This document shows, one piece after another, positions 1 to 11,480 of a DNA stretch of 64,000 nt. The first letter of the stretch is position 1, and each line of letters begins with the position of its first letter. A program made the translations under genes and the position numbers. The notes under the pieces are model-generated. The model saw nothing but the letters and a program-made list of their open reading frames with translations. It was not told the origin of the DNA and did no database searches. Source of the DNA: Flaccisagitta enflata (taxonomy: Eukaryota; Chaetognatha; Sagittoidea; Aphragmophora); contig OZ231126.1 of NCBI GenBank assembly GCA_965153355.1, forward strand, positions 61,132,001 through 61,196,000, in the 5' to 3' direction.

Positions 1-1316
1 TCGGGTAAGAAAATCCAAGGCAGGGGGGCAAATCAAGAGACTCAATTTTATATACCCCTGGAGAGAAAAAAAACAGAAGTTTATACAAAAAGATAAATAG
101 CTTTATCAAAATGGAAAACATATTATGCACGACCTTCCCGACCTAGACGCTAACTAGGGACGACTCCTTCCTCATTATCGACCTGAGTAAAAACAGGTTT
201 GCTTCTCGCCGATCGCCAGGCATTAGGCGTTGGATCGTTTAAAAAGTGAATGGGGAATTATTATTCAAGGAGGAATAATTCGATTCAACGTAAGAATGAA
301 AACCGAGATAGAAGGCTTTCAACGAATCCAGAAAATGATTAACATCCTCCTTGGATTGTTGTGTGTGCGAGAAAACTGCCGAAATATTTTTTTTTCTTTT
401 TTTTACGTGAGGTTCATGCTTCAGTTGGTAGAGCCGTGGAGATGTTTAGTTTTCTTTTTGTGTGCAATATCTGCTTTCCTTAAAATGTAAGTTTATTATT
501 TTTCATATTTGTATGAAAATTGGCACTGAGTCTTGGCAAGGAGCCCGTTCCCTTTGATCGCTAACACACACTCAAAAATCGGGTTGGCGATTTTTTAGTC
601 GCGTTCACTCGACTTTTTTCCGCTTTTTCGGTGGGTAGGATTTCACAGATAAATGATAAACCTTAACCTGCGGTTTTTGCTGTCCTTGCCTATTCTTTTC
701 ACTGCCCCTGCCCACCTCGCGCGACTTGGGTAACCGTAAATGCGCCCTTGTTTTTAAGAAGTTTCAAAATAGAACCAGATCACCCTCAAAAAAAATCATC
801 CATTAATGATGATTAGTTAAAGTTCAAACCGGATAATTTGATTACAAGAAAATGCAAGTGCTTTACAAAGATTATCAATCTTAGTGGACATGATCATCAA
901 ATCCACTCCACTTGAATGATGAAAGCTTTCTAAATCGAGTTACTACATGAGCCATCAAGAATGAAACAAAAAGTAGTCGCTTGCGCATGCGGATGAGCAC
1001 GGGCAGTATGCGGGTGGGCAGGGGCAGTGATGTAGGCGGGCAGGAACTTTAATGCTCAGAAGTTACTACTTCGGCCAATTTCACATCATTAAAAAATTCG
1101 CGCTACGGACATATCTACTTAGACCTTTTTTGCTTTTTATGCCAAAATCGTAATAGTGAGAAAAATCTAAGATCTCGGTGGAATAGAAAAAAAACCCGCC
1201 TTGATAACAAAGTTTATTCATTCGGGGCATAAACAGCTACCCAAAATGTAAAGAATTGAAGGCATAAGTGTAGACTATAGGGTAGGGGTTACCTAAACTT
1301 TTGGTCCTTCCTCACC
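1..1316. other. Left edge, no gene recognised
   Basis: AT-rich sequence in which I see no supported exon. The only organised signal is TTTATT at 1209-1214, which is AATAAA on the minus strand. It could be the poly(A) signal of a minus-strand gene ending just to its right. A short GC-rich stretch at 120-235 could be a terminal exon, because an acceptor-like pyrimidine tract with CAG faces the minus strand, but it gives only about ten codons and I do not call it. Confidence 0.4.
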
Positions 1317-2097
1317 TTAATTAATTGTCTCGTGCGTTCTGGTATTACCTGCACTGATTTTATCGTCGAGTCTTTTGGCGGCGGTGACGGAGATTTCTAC
1401 CCCCGGGCGACGCCGTTGGACGCCGAGAAAGTTAAAGACGGGGAAAGAAGGCGGCGAGGACCAAGGCCGAGTCTTGCCGGGAAAAGCGACCAGGCCAGCG
1501 GTGAACTTTGTTTCCTCCTTTTCGAGGCAATTCCTGTTTGACGATGATAGACAGTAAGGTGAAAACGAAGATAAAAGGGGGAAAATAAAATCAAGAAGAA
1601 CCAGAGAGAGAAAGAAGCAGATAATTTAGTGAATCTTTATCTTTAAATTGAACGGATTGTGCGATGGTAGTGGAGAAATCTACGGTCAACGTGACCACAC
1701 AATCGGCCAATTGATGAAATTTGGCGAGGTCGATTAAGGCAGATACAAGGCAGCCTCTCTTGATAGAAGGTAAAGGTAGACTCAGGACATTGGACAGGGT
1801 CAGAGAAAACTGCGATGTGTGACGTGTGACATTAACCAATTATCATCAACCTCTATGTACAGTATACACGAGCCCAGGACTACTGCTCAACGGTCAAAGC
1901 CCGACCTCTCTAGTCTCTTACCGCGTCGTGTCCAGAGCAAAGAGACATCCTGCGTGAATAGGAAACACACCAACGCATAATCCACCATAAATTAGATTTT
2001 TTATTCTTGCGACATCAAAGTTATAGACGACGTTGAGCGGGTCTTGAAGCGATAGTTTCAGTCCAATATTGACGGGCCCATCCTGATTCAAGTCCAT
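1317..2097 (-). CDS. Possible unidentified gene, weak
   Basis: Three minus-strand stretches look exon-like but I cannot join them with confidence. The first, 2097-1986, opens with ATG (MDLNQDG...) and ends at a possible GT donor. The second lies within 1760-1591, with an AG acceptor after a pyrimidine run, and encodes a hydrophobic strand-like segment ending ...LNYLLLSLSGSS. The third, about 1524-1317, is GC-rich like the real exons here and ends in TAA, about 100 bp before AATAAA on the same strand. Spacing and orientation fit the other genes of the window. I recognise no family, and no consistent phase chain was found. It may be one small gene, two, or none. Confidence 0.2.
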
Positions 2098-2320
2098 CCT
2101 TCGGCGGATTTCGTATCATTATAATTGAATTATTCATGGTTTGTTTGTTTGTTTCACCAAGAGATCAAATCAAAACACGTCAAGAGACGGAGATCGATGA
2201 TTAGAAGACATCACGTGTAATTGATGAGAGACAGAGCGCGGAATGCCAGAAGATTGGGACAGAGAAAGAAACACACACACATACACAACGAGGAGATTAA
2301 TCGAACAAGTAACAATTCGA

Positions 2321-3324
2321 TTATCTCGGAAGCGTTTGTTGCGTGTCTTTATATGCGTACTCCAATGCTGAGGAGATTGTCCTCATATCGCCCTCAATGC
2401 TGCGTGCCCAGTTCTCAACGTCGCCGATTTCCTGTGATGGGTGGGATAAAAGTTTTTTTTCAAAATTAAGAACATTCAAATTTTTAATATGCAAAAAAGA
2501 ACATTAATAAGGCCGGATAGACCGCATCCAAGTCACGTGCGGGTGGGCAGGGATAAAAAACTAAGCATTTGGGCAGGGGTAGTTATGCAAAAAAACATCA
2601 ATTATCGCCAAACAACCAACCAACCAACCTTCATAGACCAACATTTGGGCAGGGGTAGTTATGCAAAAAAACATCAATTATCGCCAAACAACCAACCAAC
2701 CAACCTTCATAGACGATTACAGAGTCGTGTGCATCCGACTAGTAAGCTGACTAACTCCATACTTCAGCTAATCCTATATGTTCAGATTAGCAAAGACGAA
2801 CCTTGAGAGCCTCATTGAAATTATCAAGAAGAGTTAGCCAAGCCGTGGTCTGCTTTGCAAACTGAGCCGCGTTTGCTTGAAGTTGCTTGGCCTCGCTATC
2901 GATCTTTTTCTGGGAGGCGAAATCAAGTGTTTTAATAAGTGTTCAAATACGATGAAAAGTGAATTACATATACGGTGGTTCTAAAAAACGGATGTGAATG
3001 GCATAAATAAATTCAATTAAGATGTTGTCCTAAAATTGTATTGCTTCATTTTTTACTGAGCTCAGATTTCTGTTAAGCTGAAAATGAAGATTGAAGAAAG
3101 TTGGTCAAATAGGTAACAAGATAAACGACCTCGTAACCAGGTCTTGTCGACTATTTCCAAACTACCTGGTTGACATAAGCCTGCGCAACTCCGCTGTTGA
3201 GATGATCGACGAGGGCGTGGCTTAATTTGTTGGTAGCATTCACCGCCTCGATTCGTCGCGCTTCTTCCGACTCCCTTCTCCGCTGTGTGGAGGATTGATG
3301 CTCTTTTAATATGGACGAAAGCAT
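2321..3324 (-). CDS. BLOC1S1: BLOC1S1, BLOC-1/BORC subunit 1
   Basis: Subunit shared by BLOC-1 and BORC, cytosolic coiled-coil complexes that act in lysosome-related organelle biogenesis and lysosome positioning; the family is also called GCN5L1. Three exons: 3324-3166 (53 codons, opens MLSSILKEHQ), 2909-2802 (36 codons) and 2431-2321 (36 codons plus TAA). All junctions are phase 0 with GT-AG ends. The product is 125 residues, the usual length of the family. Family-typical blocks are ALVDHLNSGVAQAYVNQ at the end of exon 1, AAQFAKQT in exon 2 and EIGDVENWARSIE in exon 3. The nearby upstream in-frame Met codons were not used because the chosen start matches the conserved N-terminus. RIMOC1 lies 581 bp upstream on the same strand. 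Intron 2 carries a 76-bp duplication. Identification is firm. Confidence 0.95.
2507..2585 (+). repeat. AGTCGCG-hairpin family, left-end fragment
   Basis: A partial copy inside BLOC1S1 intron 2. It holds the left-end motif AAGGCCGGATA and the GTGCGGGTGGGCAGGG block that opens full copies, but not the terminal hairpin. Confidence 0.6.
2566..2716 (+). repeat. 76-bp direct duplication
   Basis: Two near-identical consecutive copies of a 76-bp unit beginning CATTTGGGCAGGGGTAG, each ending in an AACC-rich run (CCAACCAACCAACC). It lies in BLOC1S1 intron 2 and starts inside the AGTCGCG-family fragment. Confidence 0.9.
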
Positions 3325-3905
3325 TTTTATACGGAACTCGACGCAGTGCTCACATCGAAAGCCTCGGGGAAAAAGAGAGATGTGTGTGAGTTCACTTGGA
3401 GTTCGATTCGTTGACAGTGTCAAAGTCTTTTTTTCAAAACAAAGATGATATTTCTTCCCTTCACTTCGGGACGCGTGAAAATACTGGAGGAGAAAAATTA
3501 AGACGGTTCGAATCGAAGATTTCCTCGACAGAATACGAACCATTGCCAAATCAAATTCCGATAAAATTGGGACAAGAATGAAAAGATATCGTGGAATGTT
3601 GTTTTCACTAACATGATTCAAAATAAAAGAATTCTTTTTCAAGCGCAAAGTCCAGTGGTACGACCACATAAACATGATCAGAGAGGGAAGAAGGGAAGTC
3701 AAGAATTATCTCGAAATTCTTACGTAAACACACAAAAAAGAGAGCTGGGGTGACTAATAAATTACTTTCGTGAAAGAGTAGGCGAGTAGGGAGGATAATC
3801 AATATTTGACAATGCTGGAAGGAGCTGTTAGGAAGATTTGCGTAACTTGTTTAAATAATAAAACATTCCGTAAGCACGCACGCACGTTAAACAAGAAAAC
3901 GGGTC

Positions 3906-4211
3906 CTACGACTGAAAGAAATCGAGTATTTCCTGAGCCTTTTCGCAGCTCCATCCAGCGGACTTGAGGGGCCCAGCGACGGCATCTTTGTAGCGGGTTA
4001 AAAGTTCGACACCGACCGACCGAAAGGAGAGGCGAGGAAAGGGTGATTCAACGGGTAAAGTAGAAGAAGAAGACGGAGAGGATGAAGTAGCAGGAGAGTC
4101 TGAAATATACAAAAGAGTATCCGCGTGAAAAAAATGTGTGTAAAATCTATAACCTAAAAAAAGAAAAATAGCGAGAAAGGGAACAAATAAGGCGGAAAGG
4201 GAACAAATAGG

Positions 4212-4273
<62 letters not shown>

Positions 4274-6233
4274 AAAAGAGGAAAATACGGCAAATAATTT
4301 TTTCCGCTTGTCTCAATTAGCAAGATTTGTTCCAGTCTCCCTGGCCGGGCCACTTAAATTTCATTGAGTTAAGTTGGTGATTAGGAAAACTTAAAGGTTT
4401 TGCCCCCAGAGGCCCAGAAGTTAACTCTGAAGTAAGGACAGAGTTTTTGAGGACACGAGGCTCAAGCCATTTTTTTGAAGAAAAATTTTGTTTTGTATTC
4501 AGGATTTCAACTACCTCACAAAAATTGTCATATATATTTCCAGCATAAATAAAGTTGACACGCTTTGAATATTTCAGCTTAAAATCTGCAGAAATTTCTA
4601 AACATCCCAACCTAAAAAAACAAGGACAACCCTTTACAGTCGCGTGCTGTTGTAAAGATCATTAGACCATAAGACTAAAAGACCAAAATACTAAGAGACT
4701 AAATGTAAATTGACTTGAATTAACTTTAATTAACTTAAAATGACTTAAAATGGCGTAAAACGACGAAAAAAAACTAAGCGTGACCGACGGACCAACCGAC
4801 AGACGGACAGAGTGGGTTATAGAGTCGCGTGCACGCGACTAAAAATAAAATTACTGGTCCTTACAAAAATAAAGTGTAATTACTGAACCAATTTTCAAGA
4901 AATATAGCACTGATATTCCCTGTACTACTAATGTCTTAAACGGCCACTTTTTAGTCGCGGACACGCGACTCTACACCTTGGTCTGTCGATCGGTCCCTCC
5001 GTCGGTTGGTCGGTCTGTCACATTTTTGAAGTCCAAGCGATTTTCGCATTACTGCTCCTGCCCAACCGTCCGCGACAGGATTGCCATGTATCCGGCCTTG
5101 TTTGAATTTCTACCCCTGCACATAGTTGTCTCAATTTTTTTAGTCGCGTGCTACGCGACACTACACCCCGCTGTGTCCATCCGTTGGTCGGTCGGTCGGT
5201 CGGTTGGTTGGTCGGTCGGTCAGTCCCCATTTTACTTTTTTTATGTTTTTGCGGTCTTTGGCCTCACTGCACTTGCCCAAATGCTTTAGTAACTCAAACA
5301 CTGCCCTGCCCACCCGCACGCGACTAAGGTAGCCGTGTATCCGGCCTTGTTACCACATCGACTCGCTCGACCCTTTCCTTTCCTTTCTTGAGCTCCTTTC
5401 CCCGGTAAAGAATAAGAAAGTCGTTGCTTACCACTCAGTCTCGTGCCTCCATCGGTCGTCTCTTCTCCAACGTATTTAACGAACCAATAACACATTTCTC
5501 CGGCGTACATAAGCGCGAGGACGTGAGTGTCGCTAAAAAGACCCCTTTGGATGAGCTGAAGCGTGTTGCCGTCGTCGTGGACGAAGGCGTCGTTGTCTAT
5601 CACTTTAAACTCTTGACGGACGGACAGCATCTTTTTCAGGTTGTCCACGCCGCACCTTAACAGACTGCCAATTTCCGCTTTGTTCGGTTCGCTCGACAAA
5701 CGGGCCTCGGTGGCGCTGTGATACATGTAAATGAGGGCGCCCTTTCTCCAGTAAAGACACTCGGCGAGATCGTTACCCACCGCCTCGTCGAACGTCCGTG
5801 TTTCAGGCGGCGCATTATCGTCGTTCACATCACCCGTCTCGTTGTCAACGTCCGCACTGCGATGATCGACGTCATCTCGCGTTACTATGGCGACGTGAGT
5901 ATGATAAATCGCCCGAGGTTTGTCCAAATCCTCGAGCAAGCGATTCACCGCCGACTTAGCCTCCGGCGTGGCGAAATTCTTCTCCGCCCAATCATTTTCC
6001 ACGTAAAACGTGTAATCGAGAATGACGAAGACGAAAGCTTTCAGGATATCGATTTGCTCCTCGACCGACACGCTGGCCGGATCTCCGGAATCTAGTTCGT
6101 CCAGGGAAGAGCAAATCTTTTCGGCGCGAATGCGGCAGTGAAGCAACGTCGGTTGACTTTCATCGCAACGGGGAATTAAATCGTCGCACTGAGCCTTGTA
6201 ACTCAAACATTCCTTCTTTATCAACGACAACAT
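3906..6233 (-). CDS. RIMOC1: RIMOC1 (C5orf51 family), MON1-CCZ1 partner
   Basis: Orthologue of human RIMOC1/C5orf51, described as a subunit that works with the MON1-CCZ1 exchange factor for RAB7A. Two exons: 6233-5432 (ends phase 1, CTG AGT G then GTAAGC) and 4099-3906 (acceptor TATATTTCAG, stop TAG). The product is 331 residues, slightly longer than the human protein. Family landmarks are ILDYTFYVEN, ECLYWRKGALIYMYHS, GLFSDTHVLALMYAGEMCYW and the C-terminal EILDFFQS block. An acidic insert (DDVDHRSADVDNETGDVNDD) separates the first two blocks. The 1.33-kb intron holds three AGTCGCG-family copies and a GA microsatellite. The reading frame also runs past the donor to 5286, but conservation stops at the donor. 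BLOC1S1 follows downstream. Confidence 0.92.
4216..4270 (+). repeat. (GA)n microsatellite
   Basis: An uninterrupted GA run of about 27 units in the RIMOC1 intron. Confidence 0.98.
4618..4842 (+). repeat. AGTCGCG-hairpin family copy
   Basis: Opens near ACAAGGACAACCC, carries AATGACTT-type repeats in the middle and a GACGGACCAACCGAC run, and closes in the hairpin AGTCGCGTGCACGCGACT followed by AAAAA. Plus orientation, inside the RIMOC1 intron. Confidence 0.8.
4951..5110 (-). repeat. AGTCGCG-hairpin family copy
   Basis: Reverse-oriented copy: TTTTTAGTCGCGGACACGCG at its hairpin end, a CGGTCGGT-type run, CTGCTCCTGCCCAACC, and the far end CCGGCCTTGTTT. Inside the RIMOC1 intron. Confidence 0.85.
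5140..5352 (-). repeat. AGTCGCG-hairpin family copy
   Basis: Third copy in the RIMOC1 intron, reverse orientation and directly following the previous one. Hairpin TAGTCGCGTGCTACGCGACA, a (GGTC)n-like run, GCACTTGCCCAAATG, and the GTATCCGGCCTTGTT end. Confidence 0.85.
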
Positions 6234-7461
<1,228 letters not shown>

Positions 7462-8037
7462 TTACTTGATTCTGCCTGGGAACCTGCCTTCCTCGATTTG
7501 TTCATTCCACTTCTCGACCCACGCGTTGGGACACAGGGAAGTGTACAGCCTGCAGAAATGAGATGTGAGTGATTGGGTGAGAAAACGCATTCAACGGTAA
7601 ACATTTGTTGAATGGAAACACTGGACAGGGCAATTTTCAGATATCAGATCTGCACTTCGCTTACTTCTTAAAGTAATTGCATGGCTCGAAGTCCTCGCCC
7701 TTGAGGGTATGACAGCGATGGTAATCGATGAAGTTCTGCGAGAGAAAGCAAGAATCAGGATGCGTTTAAAAGATGAAAGTGAACGACGTCAGATCATGAA
7801 CGAATATCATCAGACATATCCGCCAAGAGATGAGTACAACCTCGCATTCACCTGGTAGCAATGCCGCGTCTGGTTTTGATTGGGGAATCTGGCATCGAAA
7901 GGCGCCGTTCTGAACATGGTGTACTGCTCTTCGGCAGCCAATTCCTCCTGCGTCTTACTCTCCAGAACCTCCCGCTTGAAATCCTCCGCCTGCTTTCCAG
8001 GCTTGGGGTTGGTAAAGGATTGGGTCTGCACCGGCAT
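7462..8037 (-). CDS. COX6B: Cytochrome c oxidase subunit 6B, copy A
   Basis: Nuclear-encoded COX6B, an intermembrane-space subunit on the face of complex IV. Three exons: 8037-7852, 7735-7665, 7549-7462; total 114 residues. The twin-cysteine fold is intact: HC-YQNFIDYHR-C gives CX9C and C-NYFKKLYTSL-C gives CX10C, as in the family. Other landmarks are TAPFDARFPNQNQTRHC and WVEKWNEQIEEGRFPG. Compared with copy B and typical COX6B1 it has about 33 extra N-terminal residues (MPVQTQSFTNPKPGKQ...), rich in Lys and Glu, with no obvious presequence. The start is the first in-frame ATG of the exon. A tandem paralogue lies 1.76 kb upstream with identical exon 2 length and intron phases, so the pair is a local duplication. 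Confidence 0.95.
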
Positions 8038-8544
8038 TCTTGATTTACTTACGGCGCGTCTCAATATGTCAATAAAACTACAAAAAAAAAATAAAGACAC
8101 AGAATTTGTTTCATTAACGTAAAACAAGAACGTGGCTTACGCGTTACAATCAGCCATAAGTGCAAAGTACACGGGCATGAGAGTAGGATTAGTGAAAAAA
8201 AGGCAGCAACAATCACGATAGAGTGAAGATTTGACAATGCGTCAATAAATAAAAGGCGCAGCGGTAACATCTCTAATGATGATGGAACACTTGGAACATA
8301 TCTACAGTAGGTTGGACGAAAAACCACGATCTCGGAAATTTGTCTTGCTTATGTAAGTGAGGCATTCAGGGACATGTACAATGATATTCTATCAAGTTTT
8401 AGGGTCAAGTAGTAATAAGAACTGTGGTCGTGCCACACCCCCCCCCCCCCCTTCCCTAGCTCATTTTTTCCTTAGTGCATTTTCTTTTGTTCCAATTGAG
8501 TAATCGCCAGCAAAAGAGCCAAATTGATTTTTCCATGGCACGCA

Positions 8545-8597
<53 letters not shown>

Positions 8598-9796
8598 CCA
8601 GTAGCTTCACAACTGAGGCTTACATTACGTGTCATGAAATTTACTCAATTTCGGAATCAGTTATTTCAACAGTTACACAATAAAAAAATTTGCATCAAAT
8701 TGAATTAATAACATGAAGTCACCAATAAGAGTCAATGTTGTTATTGTTTAGACGAACCATATAAGTCATTTATTAATCGGGTCCTCAACCAGATAATGGA
8801 CTGGGGTTTGGGCCTCAAGGCTGGGTTTAGGCTTCAAGGCTAACATTAGAGCCTTCAGGAAAGGAAAGGTACTATCTTTAGGAAATTAGCAGATCTCTAG
8901 ATTGGCATTACTTTCCTTTCAAAACTCCATGAAAAATTGAACAATTAAACTCTTTCAGCTTTTGGGAAGCAGCCCCGGAGGGGTCGATGACCTATGCTTT
9001 CACACATATAAGCAATTTTCTTCTCCTTCTCCTCTGTACATCCCCCCCCCCCAAATCCTAGCCTTAGAGCTAAAATCCCAGTCTTCAGGCCCTAATCTCA
9101 GCCTCGAGGCCCAAATCTCAGCCTAGAGGCCCTAATGTCAGCCTTGAAGCCTAAACCCCAGCCTTGAGGCCCAAACCCCAGTCAATTATCTGGTTGAGGA
9201 CCCGATTAATAAATGACTTATATGGTTTGTCTAAACAATTAAAACATCGACTCTTATTGGTCACTTCATGTTATTAATTCAATTCGATGCAAATCTTTTT
9301 ATTGTGTAACTGTTGACATAACTGATTCCAAAATTGAGTAAATTTCATGAAATGTCATGTAAGCCTCAGTTGTGAAGCTACTGGCTTTTTTCGTGTGTGT
9401 GTGTATGTGTGTGTGTGCGTGTGCGTGTGCGTGTGTGTGTGTGCCATGGAAAAGTCAATTTGGCTCTTTTGCTGGCGATTACTCAATTGGAACAAAAGAA
9501 AATGCACTATGGAAAAAATGAGCTAGGGAAGGGGGGGGGGGGTGGCACGACCACAGTTCTTATTACTATTTGACCCTAAAACTTAATAGAATATCATTGT
9601 ACATGTCCCTAAATGCCTCACTTACATAAGCAAGACAAATTTCCGAGATCGTGGTTTTTCGTTCAACCTAATCTACAGTGTAGATTCTAAACTTCTTTGA
9701 TCATTTATCTCGTAGCTAGAAGAGCGAAAATCACGCTTAAGAGTTTCGTTTCAATTTCAACGGTCTTTCTCCGGTTGTAGATGGCCACCCATATTG
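8038..9796. other. Spacer filled by a giant palindrome
   Basis: The spacer between the two COX6B copies. Apart from about 260 bp next to copy A and 100 bp next to copy B, it consists of the inverted repeat described separately. No exon is seen. Confidence 0.85.
8300..9690. repeat. Giant inverted repeat of about 1.4 kb
   Basis: The left arm starts near 8300 (CGATCTCGGAAATTTGTCTT) and the right arm ends near 9690 with its reverse complement. Matching landmarks run inward on both arms: GTGGTCGTGCCAC beside a C or G run (8430-8453 and 9527-9550), CA/GT microsatellites (8547-8592 and 9394-9443), and GGGTCCTCAACCAGATAAT (8778 and its mirror near 9200). The centre near 8960-9060 carries CAGCCCCGGAGGGGTCGATG, the hallmark of the foldback family seen at 39.7 kb. 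The arms differ by scattered substitutions, so this is an old hairpin rather than an assembly mirror. Confidence 0.9.
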
Positions 9797-11480
9797 TTAG
9801 ATCTTTGCGGGGAAGATTCCTTCCTCGACTTGCTCATCCCACTTTTCGATCCAGGCGTTGGGGCAGATGGACTGGAAGGCCCTTTAAAAAGAAGAAAAGT
9901 TTTAACGAATCAGAACAGCATAGATCCCTCATAGATCCCTTTATTAGGTCAAATTTTCAAAATTGGAAATTTGTCAATCTGAGTGCATATTCAAAATCCT
10001 TGAAAAAAACTATCAACAGAAAGTGTCTTTCTTTTTTTTTTTTAATTTTGAGTGGAGCATAGTCAAAATTAGCGTCGATCATCCAAAATAAAGAGTAAAA
10101 TTGCTATTTGTCTAAATTCAACCTTATTTTGATCAATCAAATTGACAAGTTTCCAATTTTGAAAATTTGACCTCATATTGTATTTAGACCTGAGAAACGT
10201 AGCCGTAGCCTATCGAAATATTGACCTGAGACCATTTCGGACTGCAGTTTCGTTTTCCTGGGGTCAAAATTGGTCTAACATACGATGGACGATAAAATCC
10301 CAGAAATTTGACACGATCCTGAGATTTTTTATCAAAATCACTAACGGAAGTTGCCTAGGACTTTAGGAGTACAAATCCTTACTTTCTGAAGTAGTCACAT
10401 CCTTTGTAGTCTTCTCCCTTGACTTTTTGGCAACGGCGCCAGTCGATGTAGTTCTGGGATCAATCATGACGAATTGCGGGTTAGAGCTAATTATTTCAAT
10501 ATTCACTCGACCCCAATCAATACTTTGCAATAGAGCTGTACATCAAATTTATCGAAAATACATGCATCTCCAGCCAAAATGGGCGAACAGCAGGTTATTA
10601 TTTAAGTCTCCGGGTGACCATCAATGTCAATCTGAAAATACACCCCTTCATATCTAGGAAATCAGCTCTTTGAAGGCATTGTTTTTGCATGTTTGACCTC
10701 TTGATGACTCCGCTTTTTCCGTTGATACTTCAGTTGCACGGGACGGATTATTGTCAAAATTGTTGACATGACAGACAGAATGTTATGGGTCAGAAAACTC
10801 GGGAATTATAGGTTACGAAATGCATATTGCATCCTGTCATCGATCGGTGATCAGCTGAGAAGTTGCATTATGGAAACACTCAATGCAACATTGCATCAGA
10901 TTACTAGTACACCAAAAAAATAATTCCCCACACGAACATTACGCCGATTGCATCCCGGGACCTTGCTGAATCGCTATTATGCGCCCCCTTCATAATGTGA
11001 CATTCACAATTTCATTTCAAATGAGCCAATGCGCAGCTCTCTAGCTTAATGGGAACCTTTTTTAGGGTCCGTTTAAAGTTTACATTGAAATCAATGGGAA
11101 AAATCCCCTTAAACATCCCCTTAAGAAAATCCTTTTATTTTCTTTGTTAATTTCAAATTGAGCCTAAAAAAGGTTCTTATCAGAGTAGCAAGCTGCGCAT
11201 TGGCTTGTTTGAAAAAAAATTGTGAGTGTCACATTATGAAGGGGGCGCACAGGAGCGATTCAGCAAAGTCCCGGGATGCAATCGGCGTAACGAACATATA
11301 CAAGATTCACGCACACAAGTTTTTTTTTTTTACGTTGTTATATCTACTAGTCCTCACCCCCCCCCCCGCGGATTTCAGTTAAACTTGCACCTGGGTACAG
11401 TGACGCGTCTGATTCATGTTGGGGAACCTGGCGTCGAACGGCGTCGTCTTGAGAAAGTCCCATCGCGGATTTTCCGACAT
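9797..11480 (-). CDS. COX6B: Cytochrome c oxidase subunit 6B, copy B
   Basis: Second COX6B gene. Exons 11480-11391, 10453-10383 and 9881-9797, with the same phases (0, 2) and the same 71-nt middle exon as copy A. The product is 81 residues, the classic COX6B1 length. The cysteine pairs are C-TQNYIDWRR-C (CX9C) and C-DYFRKAFQSI-C (CX10C). It opens MSENPRWDFLKTTPFDARFP without the extension of copy A and ends FPAKI. Intron 1 (937 bp) and intron 2 (501 bp) each hold a palindromic repeat, unlike the short introns of copy A. Because it has the canonical length it is probably the ancestral-type somatic isoform; that is inference. Confidence 0.95.
9925..10195. repeat. AT-rich palindrome, type P1
   Basis: Inverted repeat in COX6B copy B intron 2, centred near 10060. 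The left arm has AGGTCAAATTTTCAAAATTG and the right arm its complement with AATTTTGAAAATTTGACCTC. The arm sequence resembles the larger palindrome at 20370-21015. Confidence 0.8.
10905..11315. repeat. Palindrome, type P2
   Basis: Inverted repeat in COX6B copy B intron 1. The left arm, ACGCCGATTGCATCCCGGGA at about 10940, is mirrored by TCCCGGGATGCAATCGGCGT at about 11270. The inner parts mirror ATGAGCCAATGCGCAGCT and its complement. The centre is near 11110. Confidence 0.9.

Noticed and set aside
8300-9690. Assembly artefact (mirrored contig)
   Set aside because: The arms differ by scattered substitutions and microsatellite composition, which a mirrored read would not show. Read coverage was not available.
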